Assembly (NCBI GenBank): GCA_958510825.1
Contig: OY294048.1
Coordinates: 9,441,589 to 9,505,588, forward strand
Direction of reading: 5' to 3'
Origin: Brachypterus glaber
Taxonomy: Eukaryota; Arthropoda; Insecta; Coleoptera; Kateretidae
Length of the DNA stretch: 64,000 bases
Position numbers and translations under genes: made by a program. The notes below the pieces were generated by a model that was not told the origin of the DNA, did not search any database, and was given only the letters and a program-made list of their open reading frames with translations. Positions 11,160 through 22,319 of the stretch are shown here, piece after piece; the first letter of the stretch is position 1, and each line of letters opens with the position of its first letter.

Positions 11160-11463
11160 TAATTGAGATTTATTTGGATATGGCCAATTAAATTATTTGG
11201 TTGTGAGTAATGAATTTTATTTGAGTCAAATAAATGTTTAGTTCATGGAATTAATTGTTGTCCGTATTTTTCTTTATTTTTTTTTAAACTAGTGTGATCC
11301 ATAATATTATTTTGAACTATGCCTAAATATATATAAGTTTTCTCTGGATGATTTAGTGTAATATCATCTTTAAGATCTAGACGAAAATCATACCAAGTAT
11401 TATTAAGAAGTTTTTATAAGGAATTTAAGGCAAGAATAAACCACAATGGACTAAATGTGTCAC
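11160..11463 (-). pseudogene. Non-LTR reverse transcriptase fragment (distal part)
   Basis: The minus strand reads GDTFSPLWFILALNSL, then after a stop KLLNNTWYDFRLDL, and further on EKTYIYLGIVQNNIMDHTSL. These match the region from RT motif B (QGDSLSPLWFxLALNPL) to the post-catalytic YLGI...IDHT block of R2/R4-type insect polymerases. The catalytic YxDD segment is missing between the two, so there is an internal deletion. It is one half of the copy whose other half is at 12400-12640. Confidence 0.6.
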
Positions 11464-11485
11464 CATTAGATCATATATACAGAGC

Positions 11486-11681
11486 GATTATAAAGTGTCG
11501 AACAGTTTGAAAAGAAAATACTCTTCGTTTGAAGCCACGCCTCTGTTAGAGTTGTGCGCGACAAGCCCATGTGATTGCTACGTACAACAGCTCGGTGGCC
11601 AGTAAAACGCACACAGCTTTCTTGCATTTTAATCATCGCTAATGCCAGTTTTGCATTAAAAACTGTTCGGCACTTTATAAT
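11486..11681. mobile_element. Small TIR element (about 196 bp)
   Basis: The ends are ATTATAAAGTGTCGAACAGT and the inverse of ATTATAAAGTGCCGAACAGT, a 20-bp inverted repeat with one mismatch. The 81-codon minus-strand frame across it carries no recognisable domain. The target duplication is unclear (possibly TA). Confidence 0.6.
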
Positions 11682-11845
11682 GGCACGGTATATAGATGCG
11701 CCTTGAGTCAAACCGAAATGTTTTCATTGCTATAGCCAGGTAGATTTCACCTCCCCGCTTCTGGTCACTACCCACCGCTATAGTGGTTTGTTAACAAATA
11801 TGTTATACTTCACCTCCTCGCAACCTCACCGCTATAGTGGTTTGT

Positions 11846-12315
11846 ATAGCCCCTCCTAAAAACGGAAATCATCCGCCACAGCACGTCTTTTATACAAGAC
11901 AATTTAGATCACCCAAACCCCCTCATTTCAAACTTTCTAGATTACGATCACGAAATACACAACACTTACAAAAAGATCAAAAACGTCCTCAACCAGTAAT
12001 GGTACCCACTAATACAGGACAGATGTAATCCCAGCATCAGTGAGATAGTCTCACTCCTCCCGCACATCCCTCCTCCCCCTATCCCATCCCTCCCCATCCC
12101 CCTCCCACCCACTCCACAGCGCCAAGTTATGACAGATGCAACTCGCATCAGTGAGCAGAGACTCACTCCCCCCAAATTATGACAGATGCAACTCGCATCA
12201 GTGAGCATAGACTCACTGCCCCAACTTTCAATTCAGATTAAATATTTTTTTTAGATAAATGAGCCATAGGCTGCGCCTGTCTCTTAAAGACCCAAACAAA
12301 CTATTGATGATGATG
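11846..12315 (+). mobile_element. 5'-truncated LINE 3' end with hairpin repeats
   Basis: The piece is bounded by a 12-bp direct repeat ATAGTGGTTTGT (11834-11845 and 12316-12327) and ends in a TGATGATGATGAT tail, as expected for target-primed insertion. A proline/arginine-rich frame ends at 12028. The 3' untranslated part carries three copies of an AGTGAG...CTCACT stem-loop (near 12040, 12150, 12199), each inside a repeat starting CAGATG. The clade is not determined. Confidence 0.7.
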
Positions 12316-12399
12316 ATAGTGGTTTGTTTACAATTGGCTTTGTATTTGTTCTACATAAAACAAATCAACATTCATTCCATATCTATGTATATACGATGT

Positions 12400-12640
12400 A
12401 ATGGGTCACCTTGAAATATACCTCGGTTTATTGCCCGAATATATTTTCATTTATGTTTAATTGTGACATCCAACCATTCGTTAATTTATTAAGAAAAGCT
12501 CTAATTTTTGGATTTATTTTATATAACTCTAGTATCTTTTGCAACCAATTATGAGGAACAGAATCATATGCCTTTTGATAATCGATATAACACTTACTTT
12601 CGCATGTTTCATAATAACTTTATCCATTATTTGCTATTTG
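12400..12640 (-). pseudogene. Non-LTR reverse transcriptase fragment (motifs A and B)
   Basis: The minus strand reads YIDYQKAYDSVPHNWLQKIL then ELYKINPKIRAFL, which is RT motif A with the first catalytic Asp in the IDYQKAYDSVP signature. It then reads, after a frame change, INRGIFQGDPLH (motif B). This layout is typical of R2/R4-like insect LINEs. It continues at 11463 beyond the insertion. Frameshifts and stops show it is dead. The spacing from here to the ATG16 exon at 13021 holds no other recognisable feature. Confidence 0.72.
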
Positions 12641-12994
12641 CATCCAAAATATTCTTCTTGCTCGGTTGCTTTATTATCATTTTAGATGAAATATTCATCG
12701 ATTTTGTTTTTATATATTATTATTATATTTGATTAATATTATTAATAGTATTATTATTATTAACGGTGTTTATATTTTATAAAATCTATAAAAGTTAATT
12801 TTTTTCAAGAAAAAAAATTATGTATTGCATAAACGTTGTTTGTTTAGATATATCCAAACAATTGGATGGCTAAGAGGCTAATATTCTGCGACCAAAGAGA
12901 GGTAGTACAATGAGCCCTGCTAAGTGTCCTAAGTGTGTGTAGATAGCTACCCTCCACCCTAATAACTATAACCAACGTTGTTTGTAATACGTGA

Positions 12995-13168
<174 letters not shown>

Positions 13169-13659
13169 TAAGTGCAGACAGATTTTTTTAACTATAATTT
13201 TATCTTAAGAGAGAAATTTATCAATGTGTAGGGAGACCGGGGCACAGTGGCCACTGCGGTACAGGCAGTACTTACAACACTTTAAAAAGTATTGCGTTAT
13301 ATTTGGCTCTATATACTACATAGTATAACATATAATATATCGACTTGAAACGTCGCGACGTATACGACGCGTCGCATCTCAAAAAAATAATTTTCGGATC
13401 CTTGTACTAATTAACTCTCAAAATTTAATACGATTACTGGTTGTGATAGTATTTTATTATAAAAACATAAAAAATACTAGGTAATAAAAAAAGTCTAACC
13501 TTAAATCTTATAGGATTATTCTAGGGTTCTACAAAAGTTTAGATTTAAGATAATTTTCAATTCATATGAAATTATATTATGATGTGAATCAGAAAATAAA
13601 TTTGAAATCGAATTCAGTAAAGAATCAATCACAAATTTACTATTTTAATCAAATTTATT

Positions 13660-13805
13660 TTTAAGAAAAGCCCTAATTTTTGGATGTATTTTATATAGCT
13701 CTAGTATCTTTTGCAACCAATCATGGGGAACAGAATCATATGCCTTTTGATAATCTATATAACACTTTGTTTTACTTTCGCATGTTTTATAATACCTTCA
13801 TCTAT
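13660..13805 (-). pseudogene. Second copy of the non-LTR RT motif A fragment
   Basis: The minus strand reads CYIDYQKAYDSVPHDWLQKI then LELYKIHPKIRAFL, nearly the same as at 12490-12620 but with Asp and His replacements. It lies within the ATG16 intron on the strand opposite to the gene. The flanks on both sides are AT-rich with no further coding. It is an independent insertion or a duplicated segment; no target duplication was found. Confidence 0.7.
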
Positions 13806-13859
13806 TAATTAATTAATTATTATTAATTTAAGCTTAAATTAATCAATTTACTAAAATTA

Positions 13860-14790
13860 ATATTAATCCTAGGTTTGACTGGCGCTATATCAAGCACGGA
13901 TGTGTGTGAATTACTACCTAATAGGAGTGATCACATTTTTCTTTACGTGACACTGATACATTTTCAGAGTGTGTCAATTAAATTTAACTACGTACTGAAA
14001 AACGTTCTTGTTTCGTTTTATTTTATTTTTTTATTAATGTGTGATCCAGTTTCATTGCCTTTTACTCCATTTTTTGTAAAGGTATTTTATTTATTTGAAT
14101 TGCTAAAAAAACATCAGTTAAATAACATATTTTTATATTTTATTAAATATAAAATAAATGTCTGTACGGTTTGTTTTTAATTAAAGGTAAAATTTTATAT
14201 AAAAAAAATATTAGTTTTTCGAAATACAATAAACAAAAAAATTAACGTATATTTTGGCCCGAGTTTGCTTTGAGATTTTACTGTGAGCGCGCTCACCGCT
14301 TGAGCGGTTCTATAATGTCCAGGCCGTCCGGTACAAGGATTCATCGTCCGGTTCTTTCAACAGTTTTGTTCATATAAATTTTCCTGAGGAACTACGTGTC
14401 CAGAACCGTTTATTTGATTTTAACCCAAGTAATCCACACAAGTATAGACACGGAAAGAAAATAAGAGATCCATGTTTACGGACCATCTATTGTTAGGTTG
14501 TTTTCTACACCGTTGCCATATGTGGTCTGAGAGTTGCCGCATTATAATCAAAACTTCTCATTCTCTGCATTCTTATTATATGAAGCAATCTGTTATATCG
14601 GTTTAATTAAAGTTTTATAAAACACTGGTCTTTCCAACTGGTTTAAGCAAAACTACTCATCTAAAAGCCCTGATATTTTAACACAAAAATACTGCTACTA
14701 TTAAATTAAATAAGAAAAAAGTCCAAATTATTATTAGTTTACTAACTGGTCATGGTACTTTTAATAATCTTCTTTATAATATGAAAATTG
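13860..14790. other. ATG16 intron, no gene recognised
   Basis: A 101-codon AT-rich frame at 13875 has no domain and biased hydrophobic composition. At 14270-14350 there is a GC-richer stretch with the palindrome GTGAGCGCGCTCAC and an adjacent CCGCTTGAGCGG. Nothing else supports a function. Confidence 0.5.
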
Positions 14791-14794
14791 TCTA

Positions 14795-14890
14795 GATTAA
14801 ATGCTGTGGATTCTGCATCCCACATTTTGGAACAATGTCCTGTTTTCTCATAGAGAAGACTACGATATTTAGGTTTACCATAAGTGCTAC
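14795..14890 (+). pseudogene. Degenerate LINE RNase H / C-terminal fragment
   Basis: The frame reads DSASHILEQCPVFS, a stop, then RRLRYLGLP. This resembles the ETxxHxLxxCPxxxxxRxxxLG block near the C-terminus of R1/Jockey-type polymerases. Stops and short length mark it as a relic. It lies on the sense strand of the ATG16 intron. 14900-16120 contains only AT-rich DNA with no recognised feature. Confidence 0.4.
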
Positions 14891-16125
14891 CCAGCGATAG
14901 GCGATTTTTCATTGTAGCAGATCATCGCCTTCTTAGATGCCTGCACCTATGGAATATAATCCTAATCAAATGATGTCTGGGTGCTATGGCTATTACTTTG
15001 ACCGCTTCATTACACGCCGCTTCTGATGATAATGACGAAGGTGTTATATCACCATTCAACAACCTATATTTGGCTGTTACTTTAGTATATTTTTTAAGCA
15101 TCTAAATTCTGGCGTGTCAATACTTGGGTGGATTACTTAGATTTCAATAAATTTTGATTTATTTCTTTGAGATTGAAAAGCACATTTTATTTATTTAAGC
15201 TTTATGGTCAATAGATCTAATAAGAGATTGCCGTTTTTTGTACTGTTTTGTAACTGCCTTGTGAGATTATTGAGCCAAACCTGAAATTAAACTCAATTTA
15301 GCTTTTATAAACCAGAATTTATTTTAACTTCTGGTTTTTGATACATATTTCTCTCTTGCTTAATTTAGAAAATAAAAGCTTTTAATAGGTAAAAGATAAA
15401 AAATTTACTTTTCACTTTTGGATATAGTGTATCTTAGAAAAGCTCAAATCTAATTTAATATTCTGGTTATTTATACTAAAACTAAATAAATCTAGTTGAC
15501 CGATGTTTTATTTATTCCCAAAAAGGACACGTCGCCTCTATATATGAAGTTATGCATAACTTTAAATCAAATAAGACCATGAAAGAAAATTTTACTTTTA
15601 TCATGATCGACAAAAAATCTCCAAAAGTAAAAATGGTCATAAAAACATGTATGTTTTAAACTAAGCGAGATATATGATTCAAAAACTAGAAGTTAGAGTA
15701 AACTTTGTTTGATACAGTGGAACTAAATGGGTAGTTTAAAAAAATCAAAGGACGATTTAAAAAAAGTCCGATGAACTGTAATATTTTTTATTGGATCTAT
15801 TAACCATAAACTTGAAATAAATAAAATTAATTTTATTTGCTTTGTAGTATAGTATTTCATAAATTTTTTGAATAAAAGTTGAAAGAAAAGTAGAAAGAAT
15901 TATATATGCGTTGTAATTCCAAAGAATATAATAACAAACGGAAGAAATTGGGTGGGATATGAGATACCGTAGAACATTAATTAAGGGTTAAGCTCCAAAA
16001 AAAAAATGATGCAGAGAGAATATAAAAATTCTAAAATATTTTTTAAAATTCCTTCTTATTCTTCTTTAATGAAATTCTAAAATGCTTTTACAACCAGAAA
16101 TTAAATTTCAAATTCAAATTAATCG

Positions 16126-17310
16126 GTTTTAAGACAGAATATCCGTTCATACAATTTTCGCCGACAAAATATGCAGAGACGAAATAAATAAAAACTGTTG
16201 CGACAAAATATGCCTGCATTCAAGTATCCTGACGACAAAATATCCTGACGGCAAAATACCTAAAGTCAAATAATGTGTGATAAAATATTGTTGCGACAAA
16301 ATACCCTTGCGACAAAACTTTCAGATAAAAAATAATGAAAGAAATATGTACGACAAAATAACCATATTACAAAATTGAAACGGAAATATCCTGACGACAA
16401 AATATTCTATATAAAAAAGTTGTTTTTTTTTGGTTATCAGAAATAATTAAAATGTTCTTTTAGCATTTTTCAATGTTTTTTTTTAAGTTTAACCCTCCAT
16501 AACTTCTTTGTTTTTGGGGAGATTACTTTCAAAAACAATAGGGATCTTCCCCTCATAGAACTTGATTTTTCCTGAAAATTTCAATTCGATCAGATTATTT
16601 GTTCTTGAGTTATTGTGTCTACAAAAATCGTGGTATCGAACAGATGGACGGACGGACGGACGAAAAAAGTTGCTTATTTTTTTTATGAAACAAATTTATA
16701 TCCAAGAATTTTCTGTTTAAATTTTTCGTCCACGAACCGTGAAATTTCACCTTCAAATTAATTTTTCTCGAAAACGGTTAGTCTTAAAGTGTTACAAAAA
16801 GAGTATCTTTTTTATGTATTTTGACCTGAGGAATCATATATCAAAAAAGTTACACAGAAAAAAATTTGGGACAAAAAACTGATAAGGTCCCTCCGTTTCC
16901 CACGCCCCTGGTAAAATAAGTACTTGAAAATAACATACGAAGATGGGCCTTTTTAAGATTAGTTCACGTGCAAAACCTCGTTGCTATATCTTAAAGAGAT
17001 CCTGAGTTATTAAATAAAAACCGAATTTTTTAGCCACTTTCAAAGGGGCGTAGCTCCTTTACGACGCATTTTTAGACAAATGTTTGTAGGAACTTTTTGT
17101 CATATTTTCTGATGTAGAATCACCCCTTAAAATTTCGAACCCTATTTCAAATATATTATATAGATATTATGTCGCTGAGATATATTTAGTCCCACAAAAT
17201 TTTTCACTTTTGCTATTTTGTGGCGAATGTTTTACGCGTGGATATTATGTCGCAGTTATTTTGTCGCCGGATATTTTGAAACGGATATTTTATCGTACAA
17301 CCAAATTAAC
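16126..17310. mobile_element. Element with an array of GCGACAAAATATCC motifs, in the ATG16 intron
   Basis: About nine copies of a motif close to GACGACAAAATATCC lie in the left part (16160-16405), and about five inverted copies lie in the right part (17167-17295). The ends are imperfect inverted repeats (ACAGAATATCCGTTC on the left; the inverse of ACGATAAAATATCCGTTT on the right). The middle (16490-16670) contains a GTCC-microsatellite repeat of the same family as 44380 and 47645. No intact ORF. The right end stops within about 40 bp of the terminal ATG16 exon. Confidence 0.65.
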
Positions 17311-17347
17311 CGGATGCTCTTTAAAGATCTCATGGCCTGTTCTCCAG

Positions 17348-17441
17348 GTTTGCAGTGACAGCGACTGCATGGCATCCATATGGGTCCTTCCTGGCGACTG
17401 TGGATCGATCAAAGAAGGCAGTGGTATGGGGCGATATTTAA
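17348..17441 (+). CDS. ATG16: ATG16 terminal exon (C-terminus, stop codon)
   Basis: After the acceptor CCTGTTCTCCAG (ending 17347) the frame reads FAVTATAWHPYGSFLATVDR then SKKAVVWGDI and stops at 17439-17441. This matches the last WD40 blade of ATG16, where animal homologues have AVAWxPxGxxxxxVDKxxKAVLW followed by two or three residues. The single leading base completes the Gly codon split by the intron after 13167, so the two exons join in frame. The intron is 4,180 bp and filled with repeats. The 81-codon frame starting 17210 is a shadow in another reading frame. No inactivating change is visible. Confidence 0.9.
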
Positions 17442-17545
17442 GAAAAAAGAAATAAAGAAGATTTGTGATCAGTTATAATAATTGTTTAATTGACGAAGTA
17501 TTTTATTGATATTTTATATTCTTAACTGGTTTTTTGTTATTTTAC

Positions 17546-17551
17546 AATAAA
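17546..17551 (+). terminator. Poly(A) signal AATAAA for ATG16
   Basis: AATAAA lies 105 bp downstream of the ATG16 stop codon, followed by an AT-rich stretch. Position and spacing fit a short 3' UTR. Flanking 17560-18520 holds an imperfect palindrome around 17700-17790 (GCGGATCCAATATGGCGG and its inverse) and otherwise nothing recognised. Confidence 0.7.
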
Positions 17552-18520
17552 GATTTCATACTATACTTATGTTTTATTAATATTTGTTACCTCCACGTAG
17601 TATTTAGCTAATTAACTTAAAGTATGCAACCAGATATTTATTTTACTGTATAACTGGTTGACTACACACAAAATTCGTGCCAGTTTGCCGAAGTTCAAAA
17701 TAGCGGATCCAATATGGCGGATTAAATTCTCCGAGAAACTTTAAAAAATCTAATCTGCCATATTGGGATCCGCCATTTTGAATTTTGGAAAACTGGCATC
17801 AGACTCGTAATGAGCGACCCCAGAAACCCCGTGGTGTTACAAAATCATGGAAAATAAACATACACATTAATGGCACGAACTTTTTTTGTCTCTATAGAGT
17901 CAATCACTGTAAAGGGGTTAAATATGAATCATATGGTTATTATTATATGTAAAAAAATCAAGCTGGAGCGGTCTCCATCCCCCCTAAATCCGCCACTGCA
18001 TTTACATTTATTTACATTTTTTTTACATAAACCAGAGATATCCAAAAAAATCTTATGCGAATACGAGTATTCTGCGGTAAAAATTGTTCGCCAACATCAA
18101 TAAAGGACAGATTATATTAACAAAAAGATAAGGGCTTTTTCCTGAACAAAAACACAAATGTAATAAAACCTTCATTTTATACGGACAACCATCAGTTTTA
18201 GATTAAAAAGAACAATTAAAAGAAATTTAAATTAGCTTTTTTTGTATCGTTTTCTTAAATGATACTCTCGGGCTGTATAAATTTAATTTAAGTTTGGGCT
18301 ATTTAAAGGGTCACGGTGCTTTGCAGTTTTTTGTCAGGCTTTTTATTAGGCTATTTGTGTTTTGTTAATTAAATTACATTCTAAAATAACACTGAAAAGA
18401 TAACAAATAGAATATGTTTTTATACAAAAAAAAACAAACCAGTATATTATTCAAAAATATAATGTAAATAAATTGTTATTTTATATATTTTTGCATACAT
18501 AAATATTTTTAAATAAAAAC

Positions 18521-19360
18521 TTTTCGCAAAAGAACATGAACCGACTTCTGTCTCTAAAAAGTAAGCCGGTGCCAATTTCACCACTCCCTAAATTAAATAC
18601 CAACAATTATTTTTGTTGTTAAATTGTTTGCTGTGAAATTGGCACCGACTTATTTTTTATTTTTTACTTTTTAGAGACAGAAGTCGGTTCATTTTTTTTT
18701 TGCGAAAAGTTTTTATATTTTACTTTTTAGGGACACAGAACTTGTAGATTTGTAACATCAACTAATCTAAATTATAGTTGTCCTTCCATCTCGGCAACTT
18801 GCATAGAAAAAACGGATTCCTTGAATCAAGGACACGTGTCTTTGGATATGTTCAAAGCCATATTCTCTTGTTTCAAGACTGGCATTTTCTTGAAGCAAAG
18901 TCAATGTCCTCGAATAAAGGGCGCGGATTTTTATTCCAAAACCCGTGCTCTTCATTCAAGGACATTGACTTTGGTTCAAGAAAATTCCAGCCTTGAAACA
19001 AGAGAATATGGCTTTGAACATATACAAAGACACGTGTTCTTGGTTCAAGGAATCCGTTTTTTCTATGTACTTTTTAGAGACAGAAGTCGGTTAATTTTTT
19101 TTGCGAAAAGTTTTTATTTTTTACTTTTTAGGGACACAGAACTTGTAGATTTGTAACATCAACTAATCTAAATTATAGTTGTCCTTCCATCTCTGCAAGC
19201 TGCATAGAAAAAACGGATTCCTTGAATCAAGGACACGTGTCTTTGGATATGTTCAAAGCCATATTCTCTTGTTTCAAGGCTGGCATTTTCTTGAAACAAG
19301 ATAAACATATACAAAGACACGTGTTCTTGGTTCAAGGAATCCGTTTTTTCTATGTGCTGA
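18521..19360. repeat. Nested foldback / palindromic satellite-like array
   Basis: This has three parts. 18521-18717 is a palindrome with arms starting ACTTTTCGCAAAAGAACATG. 18805-19068 is a second palindrome whose arms carry AAAAAACGGATTCCTTGAAT, ACACGTGTCTTTG and CAAAGCCATATTCTC. 19204-19357 is a shortened version of the second. The segment around TTTTAGGGACACAGAACTTG is directly repeated (18727 and 19128), so the array grew by a duplication of about 400 bp followed by internal loss. The frames here (18767, 18778, 18821, 19168) are all shadows of these palindromes. Confidence 0.8.
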
Positions 19361-19793
19361 CGCCACAACGCACTATTAGTGCATAATATTTTCTGTGTTA
19401 TTCCCCTCATTCTCCACCACTCTGCCTACGTGAGGAGATTAGCCAATCTTTATTTCTTTACTATAGTGAAACTTTTATTACTGAGCCTTTTAGAAGCTGT
19501 TAGCATAAAGCCTATAGAATACCTATATTCTATAGAAAAAAAAAGAAATAATAAACAAGAAAGGGTAATTGATCGATCAAACCATTCAATCCCTTTCAAA
19601 CTGATTTACACCTATTTACAGATTCTTTGATATCGTATATCATGAATGCCTATCCATTAAAGTGGCAACCAATATGACGGCTACGAAATTACGACATTAC
19701 ATCTACATAATCGATTTCGCAGATAGAAATTGCACACTTTCCGAGTTTACTTTTCAATAACAACTTTTTATTCAATAATATTCTTTTAAAATA

Positions 19794-19880
19794 CAGTGCG
19801 GTCCAAAGGTCACCCCCCCTCTTAACTTTTAAATGAGTTAATATATGGGACAAAATTCAGTAATGGGAGAAAATATGTCT
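19794..19880 (+). repeat. Left-end fragment of the 45328-type element
   Basis: CAGTGCGGTCCAAAGGTCAC followed by a CCCCCC run and CTCTTAACTTTTAAATGAG matches the terminus of the elements at 45328 and 61960. The other end is missing here; part of an internal region reappears at 21118-21245. Confidence 0.65.
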
Positions 19881-20027
19881 CTAGCTCCAAAAAAACTTAA
19901 ATATGGACTTTTTGTGCAATTTAGTTAATGAAATGTCTTCAATATTAACTGGTTTTGATACTCAGTTACTAATAGCTTCTATAAATATCATCTGTTTTGA
20001 AAATCTGATATATTAACCTAAAAAACG

Positions 20028-20930
20028 TAACAACGGTCCCTTGTCTCCCGCAACCTTTTTTGACATACAATCCATATTTGTATGTAGATTACCTTAATTG
20101 AACTTTGCAAAATATTTTTTAGTTAATCTAAGAACTGTTAACTTACGTCATAAGACGTATTTACTTGGAAAATCTTATACTGGTTTGAATAAAAAAAATA
20201 ATAACTTATGTCTCCCAATTTAAATCGAGCGCTTCTTATATTAGTAAAATCCGACACTGCCAGAATGCCGATCGTGGTACGTTAAAATTATTAGTAGAAG
20301 ATCAGTACCAAGTATTTTCATTACGTGTTAAGAGCGGAAAGTACTTCTAATTGTAAATAGGCATTTAATAAATTTAGTTTAAGCGATGTTATTTTATTGT
20401 GTACTTTTTTAATGAACAACGCCGGTCCCTAATATTATCTTAATTGTTTTTAATTATATCTCAGACTAAACATTTGAGATTTGTACAATAACATATACAA
20501 TACCTAACCTCAAATTTGCAGGAACTGATCTCAAAGACCTTGATCCAAATCCCACTAATTGTGTCTAAACGCAACGACGGTCCCTTGTAACGACGGTCCC
20601 CACGAAAAGGAACCGTTTTTGCTAAAATAGGGAATGTCGTTATATATTTGAAAAATTATGCAAATTTTTACTCTGTTAACATTGTTCTTTCTAAAACTCT
20701 TACAGAATAAAGAAATAAATATATTTCAAACTCAAAAAAACAATATAATGCCTAAAATTAAGCTTAGAGAAAGCCAATTGGATGAAAAGAGGAGTGAGAA
20801 ATATAAAAAATATTATATTAAAAATATTAATTTTATTTTTAAATTGAGAAAATTTGGTCCCTTTGCTAAGAACAACGGTCCCTATAAAAAAATAACGACG
20901 GTCCCTATAAATAAAAACGACGGTCCCTCT
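20028..20930 (+). repeat. Array of AACGACGGTCCC motifs
   Basis: Seven copies of a motif close to AACGACGGTCCC, all in the same orientation, occur near 20029, 20420, 20573, 20590, 20873, 20893 and 20915, with a weaker GGTCCC at 20868. A 114-codon frame (20658-21002) runs through the last cluster; from its internal Met it starts MPKIKLRESQLDEKRSEKYK, which might be a basic leader of a transposon protein, but no domain is recognisable. No inverted ends were found. 19370-20020 shows no gene. Confidence 0.6.
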
Positions 20931-21117
20931 AAGAATAATAAAATTGTTGCTAATCAACTGTATGTACAACCCTCTTGGATTTCATCTTTTATTACAATAT
21001 GAAGAATAACTATGACAATTTTTTCTTTTTTTAATATATTTTTTTTTATTTTATAATTATTAAACCAATTTATACCATTATTAAATTTTATCCTATACTT
21101 CAAATTTTAAACATGTA

Positions 21118-21245
21118 AATAAGACAACTTAAGCTATATTCTTAAATATGTTTGATATTTTTGGCTTTTAAAATGTGGGCAGAGGGCGTAGGAAGCATTT
21201 TTTCAAAAAGAAAGGGGTCGTGTGATACATAGTTTTGAAACTTTT
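21118..21245 (+). repeat. Internal fragment of the 45328-type element
   Basis: AAGACAACTTAAGCTATATT, AAAATGTGGGCAGAGGGCG and GGGGTCGTGTGATACAT match the inner arm of the elements at 45328 and 61960. It has no termini. Confidence 0.55.
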
Positions 21246-21608
21246 ATTCCTTATTGAAAATGACGGGTCTGGGCGGGTATAAATGGTGCACAAACCGGAC
21301 TTGAGCGGGTGAATTTAATCTAATTTGTGCACTTTTTATTCCCGCGCAGATCCGTTATTTTCAACAGGGTTTTAAATTTTTCAGTTTTACAAAAATTACA
21401 ATTTTCTTAGATTTTTACGATTTATTTTAGGGGCCAATTAGGACCCTTATAAAAGTTTGATCACTCTCATATTTTCAGAAATTTCTAGTTACATCTGAAT
21501 AAAAATTTTAAATAAAAAAATATAAGGTCCACCCTAATCAGACATACATGTATATGATATATGTCCATAATATCCATAATACTATTATAGATCTATCATA
21601 ATATTATA

Positions 21609-22311
21609 CAGGGTTATTCAGAAATAAGTTCGAGAAATTTAAGAGGTGATTCTACTTTAAAAAATATGAAAAAAAGTTCCTATAAAGGTTGGTCCGGAAA
21701 TGAGTTCTAAGGGAGCTACGGCTCTTTAACATTGTAATAAAAATAAAGTTTTTAATTAATAACTCTTGTACCCTTTAAGCTAGAGCGACGAGCTTTTGCA
21801 TGTATACTAGTATTAATAGGGGCAATAAGTTTATGTTAATTTATTTTTTTGAATCTATCCAGAGATAGACGGACAAAATATGTGAGGCTTAACACATTTT
21901 TACCCCAAACTTTTTTATGTGTATTTTTTTTTGTTTTTTTTTTAACAAAAACAAAAAGTCCAAATGTCAAATAGTGTAACACTGTAGGAGAAACGTTTTT
22001 CAAAAATAATGCAATTAAGACGAAGTAACATTTTGTGCCACTAAAAATGTTACTTTTTAAAAGGCTATAACTCCTTTAATATTAAATTTTTTTTATGGTG
22101 AAGAATACTTTTTTGTTTAGTTTTAGGTAAAAAATCGCCTTGAAGCATTAAAATTTTATTGGTGCGTTTTTTGTCCCCCATTCAATATGTCCATCTTCGA
22201 AGGGCCGCAGCTCCCTTAGGGCTCATTTCCGGACCAACCTTTATAGGAACTTTTTTTCATATTTTTTATATCACCTCTTAAATTTCTCGAACTTATTTCT
22301 GAATAATCCTG
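21609..22311. mobile_element. 703-bp long-TIR element with TA target duplication
   Basis: The ends are CAGGGTTATTCAGAAATAAG and the inverse of CAGGATTATTCAGAAATAAG, flanked by TA (21607-21608; 22312-22313). The arms pair for roughly 110 bp, including AGGTTGGTCCGGAAATGAG. No transposase frame. The end sequence CAGGG and the TA duplication fit Tc1/mariner. Diverged pieces lie at 4150-4480 and 17040-17160. Confidence 0.85.
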
Positions 22312-22319
22312 TAGAGTAG

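Larger units (their letters stand above)
11464..12399. mobile_element. Insertion splitting the RT fragment, flanked by AATGKGTCACC
   Basis: The reverse transcriptase relic is cut here. The left flank ends AATGTGTCACC (11453-11463) and the right flank starts AATGGGTCACC (12400-12410), an 11-bp direct repeat with one mismatch that looks like a target duplication. The insert itself contains a small TIR element (11486) and a LINE 3' piece (11846), and shows short CT-rich repeats (CACCGCTATAGTGGTTTG twice, near 11770 and 11828). The parent element is not classified. Confidence 0.5.

Noticed and set aside
10878..11166. Protein RVTKNIVFNLVRSLKPYSVS shared with 53157-53417
   Set aside because: Similarity is explained by the repeated DNA; no domain, and the frame ends differ between copies.
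13875..14180. 101-codon ORF in the ATG16 intron
   Set aside because: AT-biased hydrophobic sequence without a domain, no splice or homology evidence.
17210..17455. 81-codon ORF ending GRYLRKKK
   Set aside because: Wrong reading frame over the terminal ATG16 exon.
18767..19410. Four open frames of 62-111 codons
   Set aside because: They are translations of the palindromic arms, with the same peptide words on both strands; no domain.
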